A DNA stretch of 22,029 nt from QYQL01 sp041674265. Its GTDB lineage: Bacteria; Verrucomicrobiota; Verrucomicrobiia; Chthoniobacterales; Terrimicrobiaceae. Below are positions 12,323 to 20,700 of this stretch, piece after piece (position 1 is the first letter of the stretch; each line of letters starts with the position of its first letter). The notes beneath the pieces were generated by a model. The model made no database searches. It saw only the letters and a program-made list of their open reading frames with translations, and was not told the origin of the DNA. The DNA lies in contig JBAYWC010000045.1 in NCBI GenBank assembly GCA_041674265.1, positions 1-22,029 of the forward strand, given 5' to 3'. The position numbers and the translations under genes are program-made.

Positions 12323-13453
12323 ATGTTGGATCAATTGCTTTCATTATTTGACGCGCTCCTGAAGCAAACCGGACTCGCCCACCTGTATTGGGGAAATTTT
12401 GTGATGATTGCCGTCGGCACCTTCATGATTTACTTGGCTGTGGTGAAAAAATGCGAACCCTTCCTGCTCATCGGGATCGGCTTTGCCTGCATTATGGTGA
12501 ACATTCCTGGATCCGATCTCGCGCTTCCGGGGGGGCTGTTCAATTATGCCTACAAAGGCGTTTCGCTTCTGATCGTTCCGCCGCTGATTTTCCTGGGAGT
12601 GGGAGCCATCACCGACTTTGGGCCGATGATTGCCAATCCCAAGCTCGTCATTCTGGGAGCGGGTGCCCATTTGGGAATCTTTGTCGCGCTCATCCTTGCG
12701 AAGCTCGTAGGTTTCAGCCTCTCGGAGGCGGGAGCCATCGGAATCATTGGCGGAGCGGACGGCCCGATGGCGATTTTCGTCACCATGAAGCTTGCTCCGC
12801 ACCTGCTTTCCCCCATCTCCGTGGCCGCTTATTCTTACATGGCGTTGATGCCGATCATCCAGCCGCCCGTGATGAAATTGCTGACCACCAAGGCCGAGCG
12901 GAATATCCAGATGGCTCAATTGCGCAAGGTCAGCCGCCTCGAAAAGGTCCTCTTTCCCGTTATCATAGCCGGTATCGTCAACCTGTTCTTCCCTCCGGTG
13001 GCGCCCTTGGTGACGATGTTGATGCTCGGCAATCTGTTCCGCGAAGTCCTCATCGTCGGCCGTCTTGCGGAAACCGCGGGCGGGACCCTGCTCAACGTTG
13101 TCACGATCGTGTTGACCGTGGCGATCGGTTCCACCATGAGTGCAAAAACCTTTCTCACCATGCAGACGCTTGAGATCATCGGCCTGGGTCTCATAGCCTT
13201 CGTTTTCGGAACCGCTTCCGGAGTTATCACTGCGAAAGTGATGAACCTTTTCCTGAAGACCAAGATCAACCCTCTTATCGGTTCCGCCGGCATCGCCTCC
13301 GTGCCCATTGCCGCCCGCGTCTCGCACATCGTCGCGAACAAGGAGAACCCCAAGCTGTTTCTCATTTACCATGCCATGGGGCCGAATCTGGCTGGTGTAT
13401 TTGGAACGGCGATTTCCGGCGGCATCCTGCTCGCGCTCTTGGGAGTGAAATGA
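12323..13453 (+). CDS. oadB: Na+-translocating decarboxylase beta subunit (OadB/GcdB/MmdB family)
   Basis: 376 residues, mostly hydrophobic helices. The beta subunit is the membrane channel that decarboxylates carboxybiotin and pumps Na+ outward. Signature segments: IPGSDLALPGGLFNYAYKG, the catalytic IGIIGGADGPMAIF with D146, SYMALMPIIQPPVMKLLTT, and the C-terminal HAMGPNLAGVFGTAISGG. The length matches the glutaconyl/methylmalonyl-type beta subunits (~375) more than some longer OadB forms. The partner carboxyltransferase (alpha) and biotin carrier are not in the window, so the substrate (oxaloacetate, methylmalonyl-CoA, glutaconyl-CoA or malonate) cannot be stated; the symbol is a family label. 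It is preceded by the small membrane protein gene and followed 60 bp later by a CBS-domain gene. Confidence 0.92.
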   Translation: MLDQLLSLFDALLKQTGLAHLYWGNFVMIAVGTFMIYLAVVKKCEPFLLIGIGFACIMVNIPGSDLALPGGLFNYAYKGVSLLIVPPLIFLGVGAITDFGPMIANPKLVILGAGAHLGIFVALILAKLVGFSLSEAGAIGIIGGADGPMAIFVTMKLAPHLLSPISVAAYSYMALMPIIQPPVMKLLTTKAERNIQMAQLRKVSRLEKVLFPVIIAGIVNLFFPPVAPLVTMLMLGNLFREVLIVGRLAETAGGTLLNVVTIVLTVAIGSTMSAKTFLTMQTLEIIGLGLIAFVFGTASGVITAKVMNLFLKTKINPLIGSAGIASVPIAARVSHIVANKENPKLFLIYHAMGPNLAGVFGTAISGGILLALLGVK

Positions 13454-13513
13454 CTTTCCCATGATGGCCCATCCCCTTCGTCCCCGTTACCGTAATTATC
13501 AAATCCCCAAAAT

Positions 13514-14011
13514 ATGAAACACCCCGTTCTTTCCGATGATACTTGTGGCAGCGTCATGGAGACCAGTTATCCCGTGCTGACGTCCGGGATGACTCTCTCC
13601 GAATGCCTGCAGTCCCTGGTGAAAAACCAGGTGCTGGCCATGCCGGTGGTCGATGACGACGGCCGATATATCGGGCAGTTCAGAAAAAACCTGCTTATCG
13701 CGGCGATTCTTCCCCAAGTCGCGGTGCATGATCCGCGCTTTGACCGGATCGCGAGAATGATCGATGGCGGGATGTTGACGGAAACCATGGAGGACGTGCG
13801 CGAGCGCTTTTCCGTCATTTCCGACAAGTCGGTGCGCCGCTACCTGGATACCGACACCCCCGTATTGCGACCGGATCAACCGCTGGTCACCGCCATGTTC
13901 TACCTTTTTCACGGCAGGAATTTTCTTCCCGTGGTGGAGCCTGCCAGCGGTCTGCTGGTCGGCGTCATATCGGCATGGGACATCTTGGACAGCATCCTCA
14001 AAAAGGACTGA
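13514..14011 (+). CDS. Two-CBS-domain protein
   Basis: 165 residues. Two CBS motifs are visible: residues ~10-65 (VMETSYPVLTSGMTLSECLQSLVKNQVLAMPVV, DDDGRYIGQF) and ~105-160 (DTDTPVLRPDQPLVTAMFYL, NFLPVVEP, GLLVGVISAWDIL). A CBS pair forms a Bateman module that commonly binds adenosine nucleotides. There is no effector domain or transmembrane segment, so it is a stand-alone sensor or regulatory subunit. It lies 60 bp behind oadB on the same strand and is probably in the operon, where it could report energy charge to the Na+ pump; that link is inference. The ATG at 13514 has no strong ribosome-binding site. Confidence 0.85.
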   Translation: MKHPVLSDDTCGSVMETSYPVLTSGMTLSECLQSLVKNQVLAMPVVDDDGRYIGQFRKNLLIAAILPQVAVHDPRFDRIARMIDGGMLTETMEDVRERFSVISDKSVRRYLDTDTPVLRPDQPLVTAMFYLFHGRNFLPVVEPASGLLVGVISAWDILDSILKKD

Positions 14012-14250
14012 GATCCCTGTCGGATTTCTTGCCCCCCCCTGCGCGCCTTGCTGGGAATGCGGCAGTAGAAAGGGACCGTTCGCTGGCTGGTTTGAGCTGG
14101 GGAAGGATGATGTGTCGGGCAGGCGGGGGGGGGCCGTGCATCCGATGGTCGCCGGTGCCCAACCTCTGTGCATTGCCCGCTTGCAAAGTCAAAAGCGGTT
14201 GGGGACGGCTCGCAGCAAAGTGAACAACACCGATTGGGCCTGAAAATGCG
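14012..14250. other. Convergent intergenic region with homopolymer tracts
   Basis: Between the CBS gene and the glnK terminator I see no gene. It holds a C8 run (14032-14039), a G9 run (14125-14133) and GCAAAGTGAACA (14215-14226), a 12-mer that recurs inverted at 21852-21863. No clear terminator for the CBS gene is visible. Confidence 0.5.
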
Positions 14251-14285
14251 AAGGAGGCGGGGGCCCTCCTGTTCCCCACCTCCTT
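14251..14285 (-). terminator. Terminator hairpin of amtB-glnK
   Basis: AAGGAGGCGGGG (14251-14262) pairs with CCCCACCTCCTT (14274-14285), 11 Watson-Crick matches plus one wobble, around an 11-nt loop. On the minus strand the stem is followed by CGCATTTTC. It lies 26 bp after the glnK stop. The T-run is short, but the stem is long and GC-rich. Confidence 0.65.
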
Positions 14286-14310
14286 GCGGTTCCACTTTTA
14301 GATGGATTGA

Positions 14311-14649
14311 TTACACGGCTTTTTCTCCCGTTTCATCGGTGCGGATGCGGATCGCTTCCTCGACCGGGCTGACGAAGACTTTGCCGTCCCCGATCTTGCC
14401 GGTCTTGGCGGCCTTCACGATCGCCGCCAGCGCGCTCTCGAGAGTGGAATCCGCGACGACGACTTCGATTTTGATTTTCGGAAGGAAATCCACCGTGTAT
14501 TCGCTGCCGCGGTAGATTTCCGTGTGGCCCTTCTGCCGTCCGAACCCCTTGACCTCGCTGACCGTCATTCCCTCGATTCCGAGGTCGGCCAGCGCGTCTT
14601 TGACTTCTTCCAGCTTGAACGGCTTGATGATGGCTTCGATTTTTTTCAT
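14311..14649 (-). CDS. glnK: Nitrogen regulatory protein PII
   Basis: 112 residues, the standard PII length. PII trimers bind ATP/ADP and 2-oxoglutarate and, among other targets, plug AmtB when nitrogen is plentiful. Seen: MKKIEAIIKPFKLEEVKDAL at the N-terminus, the T-loop RQKGHTEIYRGSEYTVDFLPK with the uridylylation site Y51, the B-loop KTGKIGDGKVFV and the C-terminal EEAIRIRTDETGEKAV. It lies 33 bp downstream of amtB on the same strand, the canonical amtB-glnK pair, hence glnK instead of glnB. It is presumably driven by the sigma-54 promoter upstream of amtB and ends at a strong hairpin. Confidence 0.96.
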   Translation of the reverse strand: MKKIEAIIKPFKLEEVKDALADLGIEGMTVSEVKGFGRQKGHTEIYRGSEYTVDFLPKIKIEVVVADSTLESALAAIVKAAKTGKIGDGKVFVSPVEEAIRIRTDETGEKAV

Positions 14650-14682
14650 GGATTGTATTTCTTTGATTATTGGTGAGGATTT

Positions 14683-16131
14683 TTAATCCAGCAGGTAGCC
14701 TTCTTCGCCGTGATCGCTGGTATCCAATCCTTGGCTTTCGGCCTCGGCACTCGGGCGGAGTCCGATTGTGAACTTGATCAGGAAAGCGATGATCGTGGTG
14801 GCGATGACCGACAAGGCAACCGTTACCAGAGCCGCCTTGACTTGGTTCATCACAAGTCCGTCTTTGAGACCTGCCACAACAGGGTTGGCAGAAGCATCCG
14901 CAAAGACACCGGCAAGAATGGCCCCAAGTGTTCCTCCGACTCCATGCACACCAAAGGTGTCCAGAGCGTCGTCGTAACCGAAAAGTTTCTTCATGTACAC
15001 AACTGCGAAGAACGGAACAATTCCCGCCGCAACGGCCATGATCATGGCGCTGGTCGGAGTCACAAACCCCGCGGCGGGGGTGATGACCACCAACCCTGCG
15101 ACGATGCCTGAACAGAACCCCAGCACGCTGGGTTTGCCTTTCATGAGCCACTCAACGACTGCCCAGACGAATCCCGCTGTTGCGGCGCAAAGGAAGGTTG
15201 TGGTGAAGGCATTCGAGGCGATCGCATCGGCGCCGAGCGCTGAACCGGCGTTAAAGCCGAACCAGCCGACATAGAGCATCCCTGTGCCAACCATGCAAAG
15301 AACCATGGAATGTGGAGGCATCGGTTCTTTTCCAAATCCGAGGCGAGGTCCAAGAATCAGACAGAGGATCAATGCGGACCAACCGGAACTCATGTGAACC
15401 ACCGTGCCGCCGGCGAAATCGATCGCCTTGATTCCCGCATTCGGGTTGAGCGGACCGCACATGAACCCGCTGACCGACCACACCATGTGGGCCAAGGGAA
15501 AATATACCACGAACATCCAAACGGCCGCAAAGATCAGCACAGCGCTGAATTTCATGCGCTCGGCCGTCGCTCCGAAAATCAAGGCCGGAGTAATGATCGC
15601 AAAGGTGAGCTGGAACATGGCCCAGATATAGTCGGAGATCCAGTAATACCCCGCACCCACGCCTCCGGGTGACATGCCGCTGAACATCGCATGGGAGAGA
15701 TTTCCAATGAACGGATTGCTCCCGGCAAAGGTCAGGCTGTATCCAACCGCCCACCAAAGGATCGAGACCAGGCCGGCGATGCCAAGACACATGGCCAGGA
15801 TCGAAAGGACGTTCTTTGCGCGGACGAGGCCGCCGTAGAAAAGCGCCAATCCAGGCAGGGTCATGAAAAGCACGAGAACCGTGCTGGTCATCTGCCAGGC
15901 GTTATGTCCCGGGCCGGGGCCGGCGATTTTCGAGGCGACATCGGGCGTTCTTGCAGCGTTGTTGACATAGGCTTCCAAGTCCGCCAACCGCTGTTCCATG
16001 GTTGGTTCGGCGGGCGCTGTCGCGGCAGGTGCCACGGCGTCCTGTGCAAACGTTGCGTTCGGGGTGAAAAACGACACGGCTGCAAGAAGTCCGGCAGCAA
16101 GGGTCGCCATTATAGATTTGGGTCTCATCAT
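14683..16131 (-). CDS. amtB: Ammonium transporter
   Basis: 482 residues from ATG 16131. AmtB trimers conduct ammonium across the inner membrane. A signal peptide (MATLAAGLLAAVSFF... to NATFAQDA) is followed by an Ala/Pro/Glu-rich stretch with a short coiled-coil-like EQRLADLEAYV, then eleven or so helices starting at AWQMTSTVLVLFMTLPGLALFYGG. Conserved pore residues appear in GGTVVHMSSG (first twin His) and TFGVHGVGG (second). The frame is open to ATG 16221, but that start precedes the signal peptide with a basic stretch and overlaps the sigma-54 promoter, so I reject it. ATG 16128 is adjacent and equally possible. The C-terminus (ESQGLDTSDHGEEGYLLD) carries the usual PII-interacting tail. 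Confidence 0.95.
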   Translation of the reverse strand: MMRPKSIMATLAAGLLAAVSFFTPNATFAQDAVAPAATAPAEPTMEQRLADLEAYVNNAARTPDVASKIAGPGPGHNAWQMTSTVLVLFMTLPGLALFYGGLVRAKNVLSILAMCLGIAGLVSILWWAVGYSLTFAGSNPFIGNLSHAMFSGMSPGGVGAGYYWISDYIWAMFQLTFAIITPALIFGATAERMKFSAVLIFAAVWMFVVYFPLAHMVWSVSGFMCGPLNPNAGIKAIDFAGGTVVHMSSGWSALILCLILGPRLGFGKEPMPPHSMVLCMVGTGMLYVGWFGFNAGSALGADAIASNAFTTTFLCAATAGFVWAVVEWLMKGKPSVLGFCSGIVAGLVVITPAAGFVTPTSAMIMAVAAGIVPFFAVVYMKKLFGYDDALDTFGVHGVGGTLGAILAGVFADASANPVVAGLKDGLVMNQVKAALVTVALSVIATTIIAFLIKFTIGLRPSAEAESQGLDTSDHGEEGYLLD

Positions 16132-16222
16132 GTGGTTGGTGTTTTTTTGTTGCGGTTTTTGCCGCCTCAGGGGAGATGGCAAAGGCCGAAAGTTGGAGAG
16201 CAACAATCGTGCCAACCACATG
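16129..16222. repeat. Perfect 11-bp inverted repeat spanning the amtB leader
   Basis: CATGTGGTTGG (16129-16139) overlaps the amtB start codon, and CCAACCACATG (16212-16222) overlaps the sigma-54 -24 element; 72 bp lie between. The promoter-proximal copy would not be transcribed from the predicted start, so a DNA-level site is more likely than an RNA stem. Chance or a duplicated segment is possible. Confidence 0.4.
16199..16214 (-). promoter_or_regulatory. Sigma-54 (RpoN) promoter of amtB-glnK
   Basis: On the minus strand it reads TGGCAC-GATTG-TTGCT, matching TGGCAC-N5-TTGCW at every defined position, with GG at -24 and GC at -12. Predicted transcription start is about 16188, leaving a ~57-nt leader. 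Sigma-54 control with NtrC is established for amtB-glnK in other bacteria. No clear NtrC dyad was found in the short space before the M20 gene stop. Confidence 0.78.
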
Positions 16223-16268
16223 CCGCTTCGGGCTTTGACTTTTTTTGCTTTCCCGACCAGAGGCTCCC

Positions 16269-17591
16269 TCAGAGCTCTTCCAGCAGCGCCCGGTTGAGCC
16301 GGATGCCGGCCAGGAAATTTTCCACGGGAAAATTTTCATCGGGAGCGTGGGCCCGGCAATCCGGCGAGGCCAGGGCGAGGAGCAGGGAATCCCGTCCGAG
16401 CTTTTCTTGGAATGCGGTCAGGATCGGGATCGAGCCCCCCTCGCGCATCAAGGCCGGCTTTTTTCCAAAAACTTTTTCCAGCGCCCGGCGGGCGGCCAGT
16501 CCATCCGGGCTGTTGGGGCCGAAGAAATACGGCGCTCCGCCATGTCCGCGCGTGATCTCCAGGCGGATGCCGCGGGGGGCGTGCCTGGCGAAATGCGCTT
16601 CCGCCAAGCGCAGGATCTCATCTGGGTCTTGATCGGGAACGAGGCGGAAGGAGATTTTGAAAAATGCCCGGGAGGGAATCACGGTCTTGCTTCCCTGGCC
16701 CTGGTAACCGCCGCCGATACCGTTGATCTCCGCCGTCGGCCGCGCGCCGATCCGCTCGACAGCCGTGTAGCCGTTCTCTCCGCTGAGTTCGGAAACCCCT
16801 GTCTGGGCGGCAATATCCGCATCGCGCAGGGGAGAGGCGGCCGCGGCCTCGCGTTCCCATGCGCCCGGATCCCGGACGGCATCATAAAATCCCGCAATGG
16901 CCACGCGGCCCTGTTCATCATGGAGGCTGGCGATGAGTCTTGCGGCGGCAGCCGCCGGATTTGCCACGGCTCCGCCATAAACGCCGGAGTGAAGATCATG
17001 GGAAGGACCCCTGACTTCGACCTCCATCGTGGCGATCCCGCGAAGCGCATAACTCAACGTCGGATATCCGTCGGCGGCCATTCCGGTATCCGAGATCGCG
17101 ATCACATCGCAGGCAAGTTCCTCGCGGTGGGCCTCGAGAAAGTCCGGCAGGCTCCCGCTGCCCACTTCTTCTTCGCCTTCGATCAAGAAGATCACATTGA
17201 CGGGGAGCGGTCCCTCGCGAAGGGCTTCCCCGACTCCCAGGATATGGGCCAGGATCTGTCCTTTGTTGTCGGTCGCACCCCTCGCAAAAATCCGCCCGTT
17301 CCGGATTTCCGGTTCAAACGGCGGCGAACTCCATGCTTCCAAAGGCTCCGGAGGCTGGACATCGTAATGACCGTAGATCAGAACCGTCCGCTTCCCGGGA
17401 TCACGGGCGCTTTTTCCAATGACCACCGGATGCCCCGGCGTGTGGACCATGCGGGCTTCCAAACCCATCCTTCCCAGCTTTGCCACCAGCCAGGCGGCGC
17501 AGTCATGCAGATCCTTCTTGTGGTTCGTTTGTGCGGAAACACTTGGAAATCGCAGAAAGGAAAAGAGTTCTTCGATGTGGGAGCTGTTCAT
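16269..17591 (-). CDS. M20-family metallopeptidase (dipeptidase)
   Basis: 440 residues from ATG 17591, which precedes the conserved start IEELFSFLRFPSVSA; an upstream ATG at 17672 runs through promoter-like AT-rich DNA. M20 enzymes are cytoplasmic two-zinc exopeptidases. Metal ligands and catalysis: H75 and catalytic D77 (YGHYDVQPP), bridging D108 (GATDNKGQ), catalytic E141 with ligand E142 (EGEEEVGS), D168 (ISDTGM), and a C-terminal His in CRAHAPDENF. The inserted lid domain is present (GPSHDLHSGVYGG to the FKISFRLVPDQDP segment). It resembles the dipeptidase/CNDP-like group more than ArgE or DapE, but the substrate is not determinable. Upstream of amtB on the same strand; the 137-bp gap with its own promoter suggests a separate unit. 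Confidence 0.93.
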   Translation of the reverse strand: MNSSHIEELFSFLRFPSVSAQTNHKKDLHDCAAWLVAKLGRMGLEARMVHTPGHPVVIGKSARDPGKRTVLIYGHYDVQPPEPLEAWSSPPFEPEIRNGRIFARGATDNKGQILAHILGVGEALREGPLPVNVIFLIEGEEEVGSGSLPDFLEAHREELACDVIAISDTGMAADGYPTLSYALRGIATMEVEVRGPSHDLHSGVYGGAVANPAAAAARLIASLHDEQGRVAIAGFYDAVRDPGAWEREAAAASPLRDADIAAQTGVSELSGENGYTAVERIGARPTAEINGIGGGYQGQGSKTVIPSRAFFKISFRLVPDQDPDEILRLAEAHFARHAPRGIRLEITRGHGGAPYFFGPNSPDGLAARRALEKVFGKKPALMREGGSIPILTAFQEKLGRDSLLLALASPDCRAHAPDENFPVENFLAGIRLNRALLEEL

Positions 17592-17652
17592 AAAAAAACC
17601 GCTATATATTGTGTTCGGAGGAAATAATCTCCCCTTATATTGTATTTTCTCT

Positions 17653-17671
17653 TGCCAGCTTTTCGCTGGCA
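17653..17671. promoter_or_regulatory. Perfect hairpin in the smc upstream region
   Basis: TGCCAGC (17653-17659), loop TTTTC, GCTGGCA (17665-17671). It lies 36 bp before the smc start in an AT-rich 116-bp divergent region that also has TATATTGT twice (17605-17612 and 17636-17643, 31 bp apart). It could be a leader stem-loop or an operator. There is no T-run suited to termination. Confidence 0.35.
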
Positions 17672-17707
17672 TTTACGATTTCAAAAAACGAGAATACCGA
17701 AGTCCCC

Positions 17708-20700
17708 ATGTATCTGCAATCCTTGGAAATTATTGGATTCAAATCGTTCGCGCCGAAGACGATTTTGAATTTTCATCGTGGGGTGACCGCGATCGTCGGT
17801 CCCAACGGCTGCGGCAAGTCGAATGTCCTGGATTCGATTCGCTGGGTGCTTGGCGAGCAGTCCGCAAAAGCCCTGCGGGGCGGCGAGATGGCCGATGTCA
17901 TTTTCAGCGGCACCGACAGCCGCCCGGCGCTCGGCATGGCGGAGGTGTCCATGACATTTGCGGAGTGCGAGAAGGAACTCGGCACGGATTGGAACGAAGT
18001 CCGGATCACGCGCCGCGTTTATCGCGACGGCAAGAGCGAATATTTCCTGAATAAAACGGCCTGCCGCCTGAAGGACATCCACCAGCTCTTCATGGACACC
18101 GGCGTGGGGCGGAGCGCCTACTCGATCATGGAGCAGGGGAAGATCGACCTGATCCTCAGCAGCCGTCCGGAGGACCGGCGCGCGATCTTCGAGGAAGCGG
18201 CCGGAATCACAAAATACAAGGCCCAGAAAAAAGAGGCGCTGCGAAAGTTGGAGTATACCGAGGTGAACCTCGTCCGCGTGCAGGACATCATCAAGGAAGT
18301 CAAACGCCAGATCGGCTCCCTCCAGCGCCAGGCCGGAAAAGCCCGGCGTTATCAGGCTTTGATGCGGGACCTCCGCACGTTCGACGCCCACCTCTCGCAC
18401 CGGAATTACCGGGATCTCGCCGGGGAACTCGAAAGCCTCAAACTCCAGTTGGGACAGGGCGAAGCCGCCCGCGCGATCCACGAGCAGGAAATCTCCGCGC
18501 AGGAAACGGAGCTGGCGGGATTCCGCCAGCGGCTCGAGGAACTCGACTCGGCGACATCGGCCGCCCGGGAAGGACTTCAGACGATCAGGAACCGGATCTT
18601 TTCCGCGGAGAGCCGGATCCAGACAAATGGCGAGCGCACGGCCGAGGCCGCGACCCTGATCGACAGGCACCGGGCCGATATCGCGCAGGCGGAGGAAAAG
18701 ATCCGCACCCAGCAGGAACAGATCGAGCAGACGGACTCGTTGCTGGGCCAAATGATCGAGACCCTGCGCGACCATGAACAGGCGCTCAACGACCAGAACG
18801 AAAAAGTTCGCGGCGCGCGCGAGGAGCGGGTGGCCATCGAGCGGGAGATCCAGGAAACCGGCGGGGAAATCTCGCGTCTCGAGGCCCGGCTGGGTTCGCT
18901 GCGCGGAGATATTTCCGCGGCGGCGGGACGCCGCGAATCCGGAGAGACCCGCCTGCGGTTGCTCCAGGGGGAATCCGAGACCGCCACCCGCCTCGCGGGG
19001 GAACTCTCGGCCACTCTCGATGAACTGATGCGGCGCGCGGAGAACGCGCGGCTCGGGCTCGAGCGTTCCCAGGCCGAGGTCGCTGAAGCCACCGCTTCCC
19101 ACGATGCCGCCCAGCAGGCGCGCCAGAATGCCGAGGCGGTCCTGTCGGTCGCGGGAAAGGAAGCCGCCGGAATCGAGTCGCGCCTCGAGGTCCTCAGGCA
19201 GTTGCAGGAGCAGGGCGAAGGGTTCGATGAGGGAACCCAGGCCGTCTTGCACGGGCTCGACAACCCTTCGTTCTTCAGCCCCGCCATTCAGGGGGCCCTC
19301 GCGCAGAACATCCAGGTCGAGCCCCGGTTCATCCCCGCCGTGGAAGCCGCGCTCGGCTCCACCCTGCAGGCCATCGTTTTCAAGGATTCCGGCGTTGCCG
19401 AGTCCGCGCTTCTGACCCTCTCGAGAAACAAACTCGGGCGGGCGAACGTGATCCCCGCGGATTGGATCAACCGGTCTGCCGAACATTCGCAGGAGGTTCC
19501 TTTCGGCGTCCTCGGCCGCGCCTCGGAGTGCATTGGGGGGTCGGGTGATGCGGCCGATCTGGCCAGGCACCTGCTCGCCGATGTCCTGATCGTGGAGAAT
19601 TTGGAAGAGGCCTTCCGCCTTCGCCCGCTGCATCCCGCGTTTGCCTACGCCACCCTGCAGGGAGAATTTGTCGCTTCGAGCGGGATCGTCCAGGGAGGCC
19701 GCTCGGGCGAAAACACCGGCCAATCCGCCTTGCAGCGAAAAGCCCATATCGCCCAACTCGACCTCGAGCTTGCCGCTTCCACGGTCCGGCTGGAAAACCT
19801 TGCCGGCGAGAGAGCCCGAGCCGGGGAAGCCCTCGATGCCGCAGCCGACCGGCTCAAGGCCGCCCGGGAGATGGTCCAATCCGCACAGGTCGAGGCGGCT
19901 TCCCTGGAAAATGAGCGCCGCCATTTCGAGCGCCAGCTCGCGGACGCCGAGGCGAAACGGTCCTCTTACTCCCGCGAGACCGCCTCGATCGAGGATTCTT
20001 TGCGGGCGAGCCTTGCGCAGCTCGGGGAACTCGAGTCGACGATCGCCCAGGTCTCGTCCGCGCTCGATGCCTGCCGCGCCTCCCGCGGCGAGGCGGAAAT
20101 GCGCATTCAAGTGGCCCGCGAACGGGAGAGCGCGGCCTCCGATTCCCTCAACGAAATCCGTGTCCGCGTGGCCACCGAGCGACAGCAACAGGAAAACCTG
20201 AACCGCCAGCGCGGGCCGATGGCCGCCCGGATTGCCGAGCTGTCCGAGCTCCTCGACGCCCGCCGGGTGGACATCACAAATTACGAGCGGCGGATCGAGT
20301 CGCTGGACGCCGAAAATGCGTCGCTTCTGGTTTCCATCGCCGAGTGGAAGGAATCGCTCGGGGCCGAGGAATCCGAGCTCGAGGCCCTCGTCGCCGCCCG
20401 CGCGGAGATTCATGGGAACGCCGACGCCATCGAATCCGCCCTCCGCGGCACCCGCCGGCAACTCGTGTGGATCCAGGAGGAACGCGGGCGCATCGAAGTC
20501 AAGTCCACCCAGACCGAGATGCGCATGGAGAACATCCGGAATCACGCCTCCCATCGCTATCAGATCGATCTGGAGTCCTTTCAGCCGGACACCTACTCGC
20601 TGCTGGTGGCCTTCCGCGACCGCAACAAGCGCAAGCCCGGCTCGGAAAACGGCGAAGCGGACGCCGCCGCTCCAGCGGTTGGGGAGGAGACGCCCGCGGA

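Noticed and set aside
16221..16223. Upstream in-frame ATG region as the amtB start
   Set aside because: It would put a basic 30-residue stretch ahead of the signal peptide and overlaps the sigma-54 promoter, so the mRNA would not contain it.
17605..17643. Two TATATTGT direct repeats as tandem smc promoters
   Set aside because: Neither has a convincing -35 element at the right distance; reported only as part of the hairpin entry.
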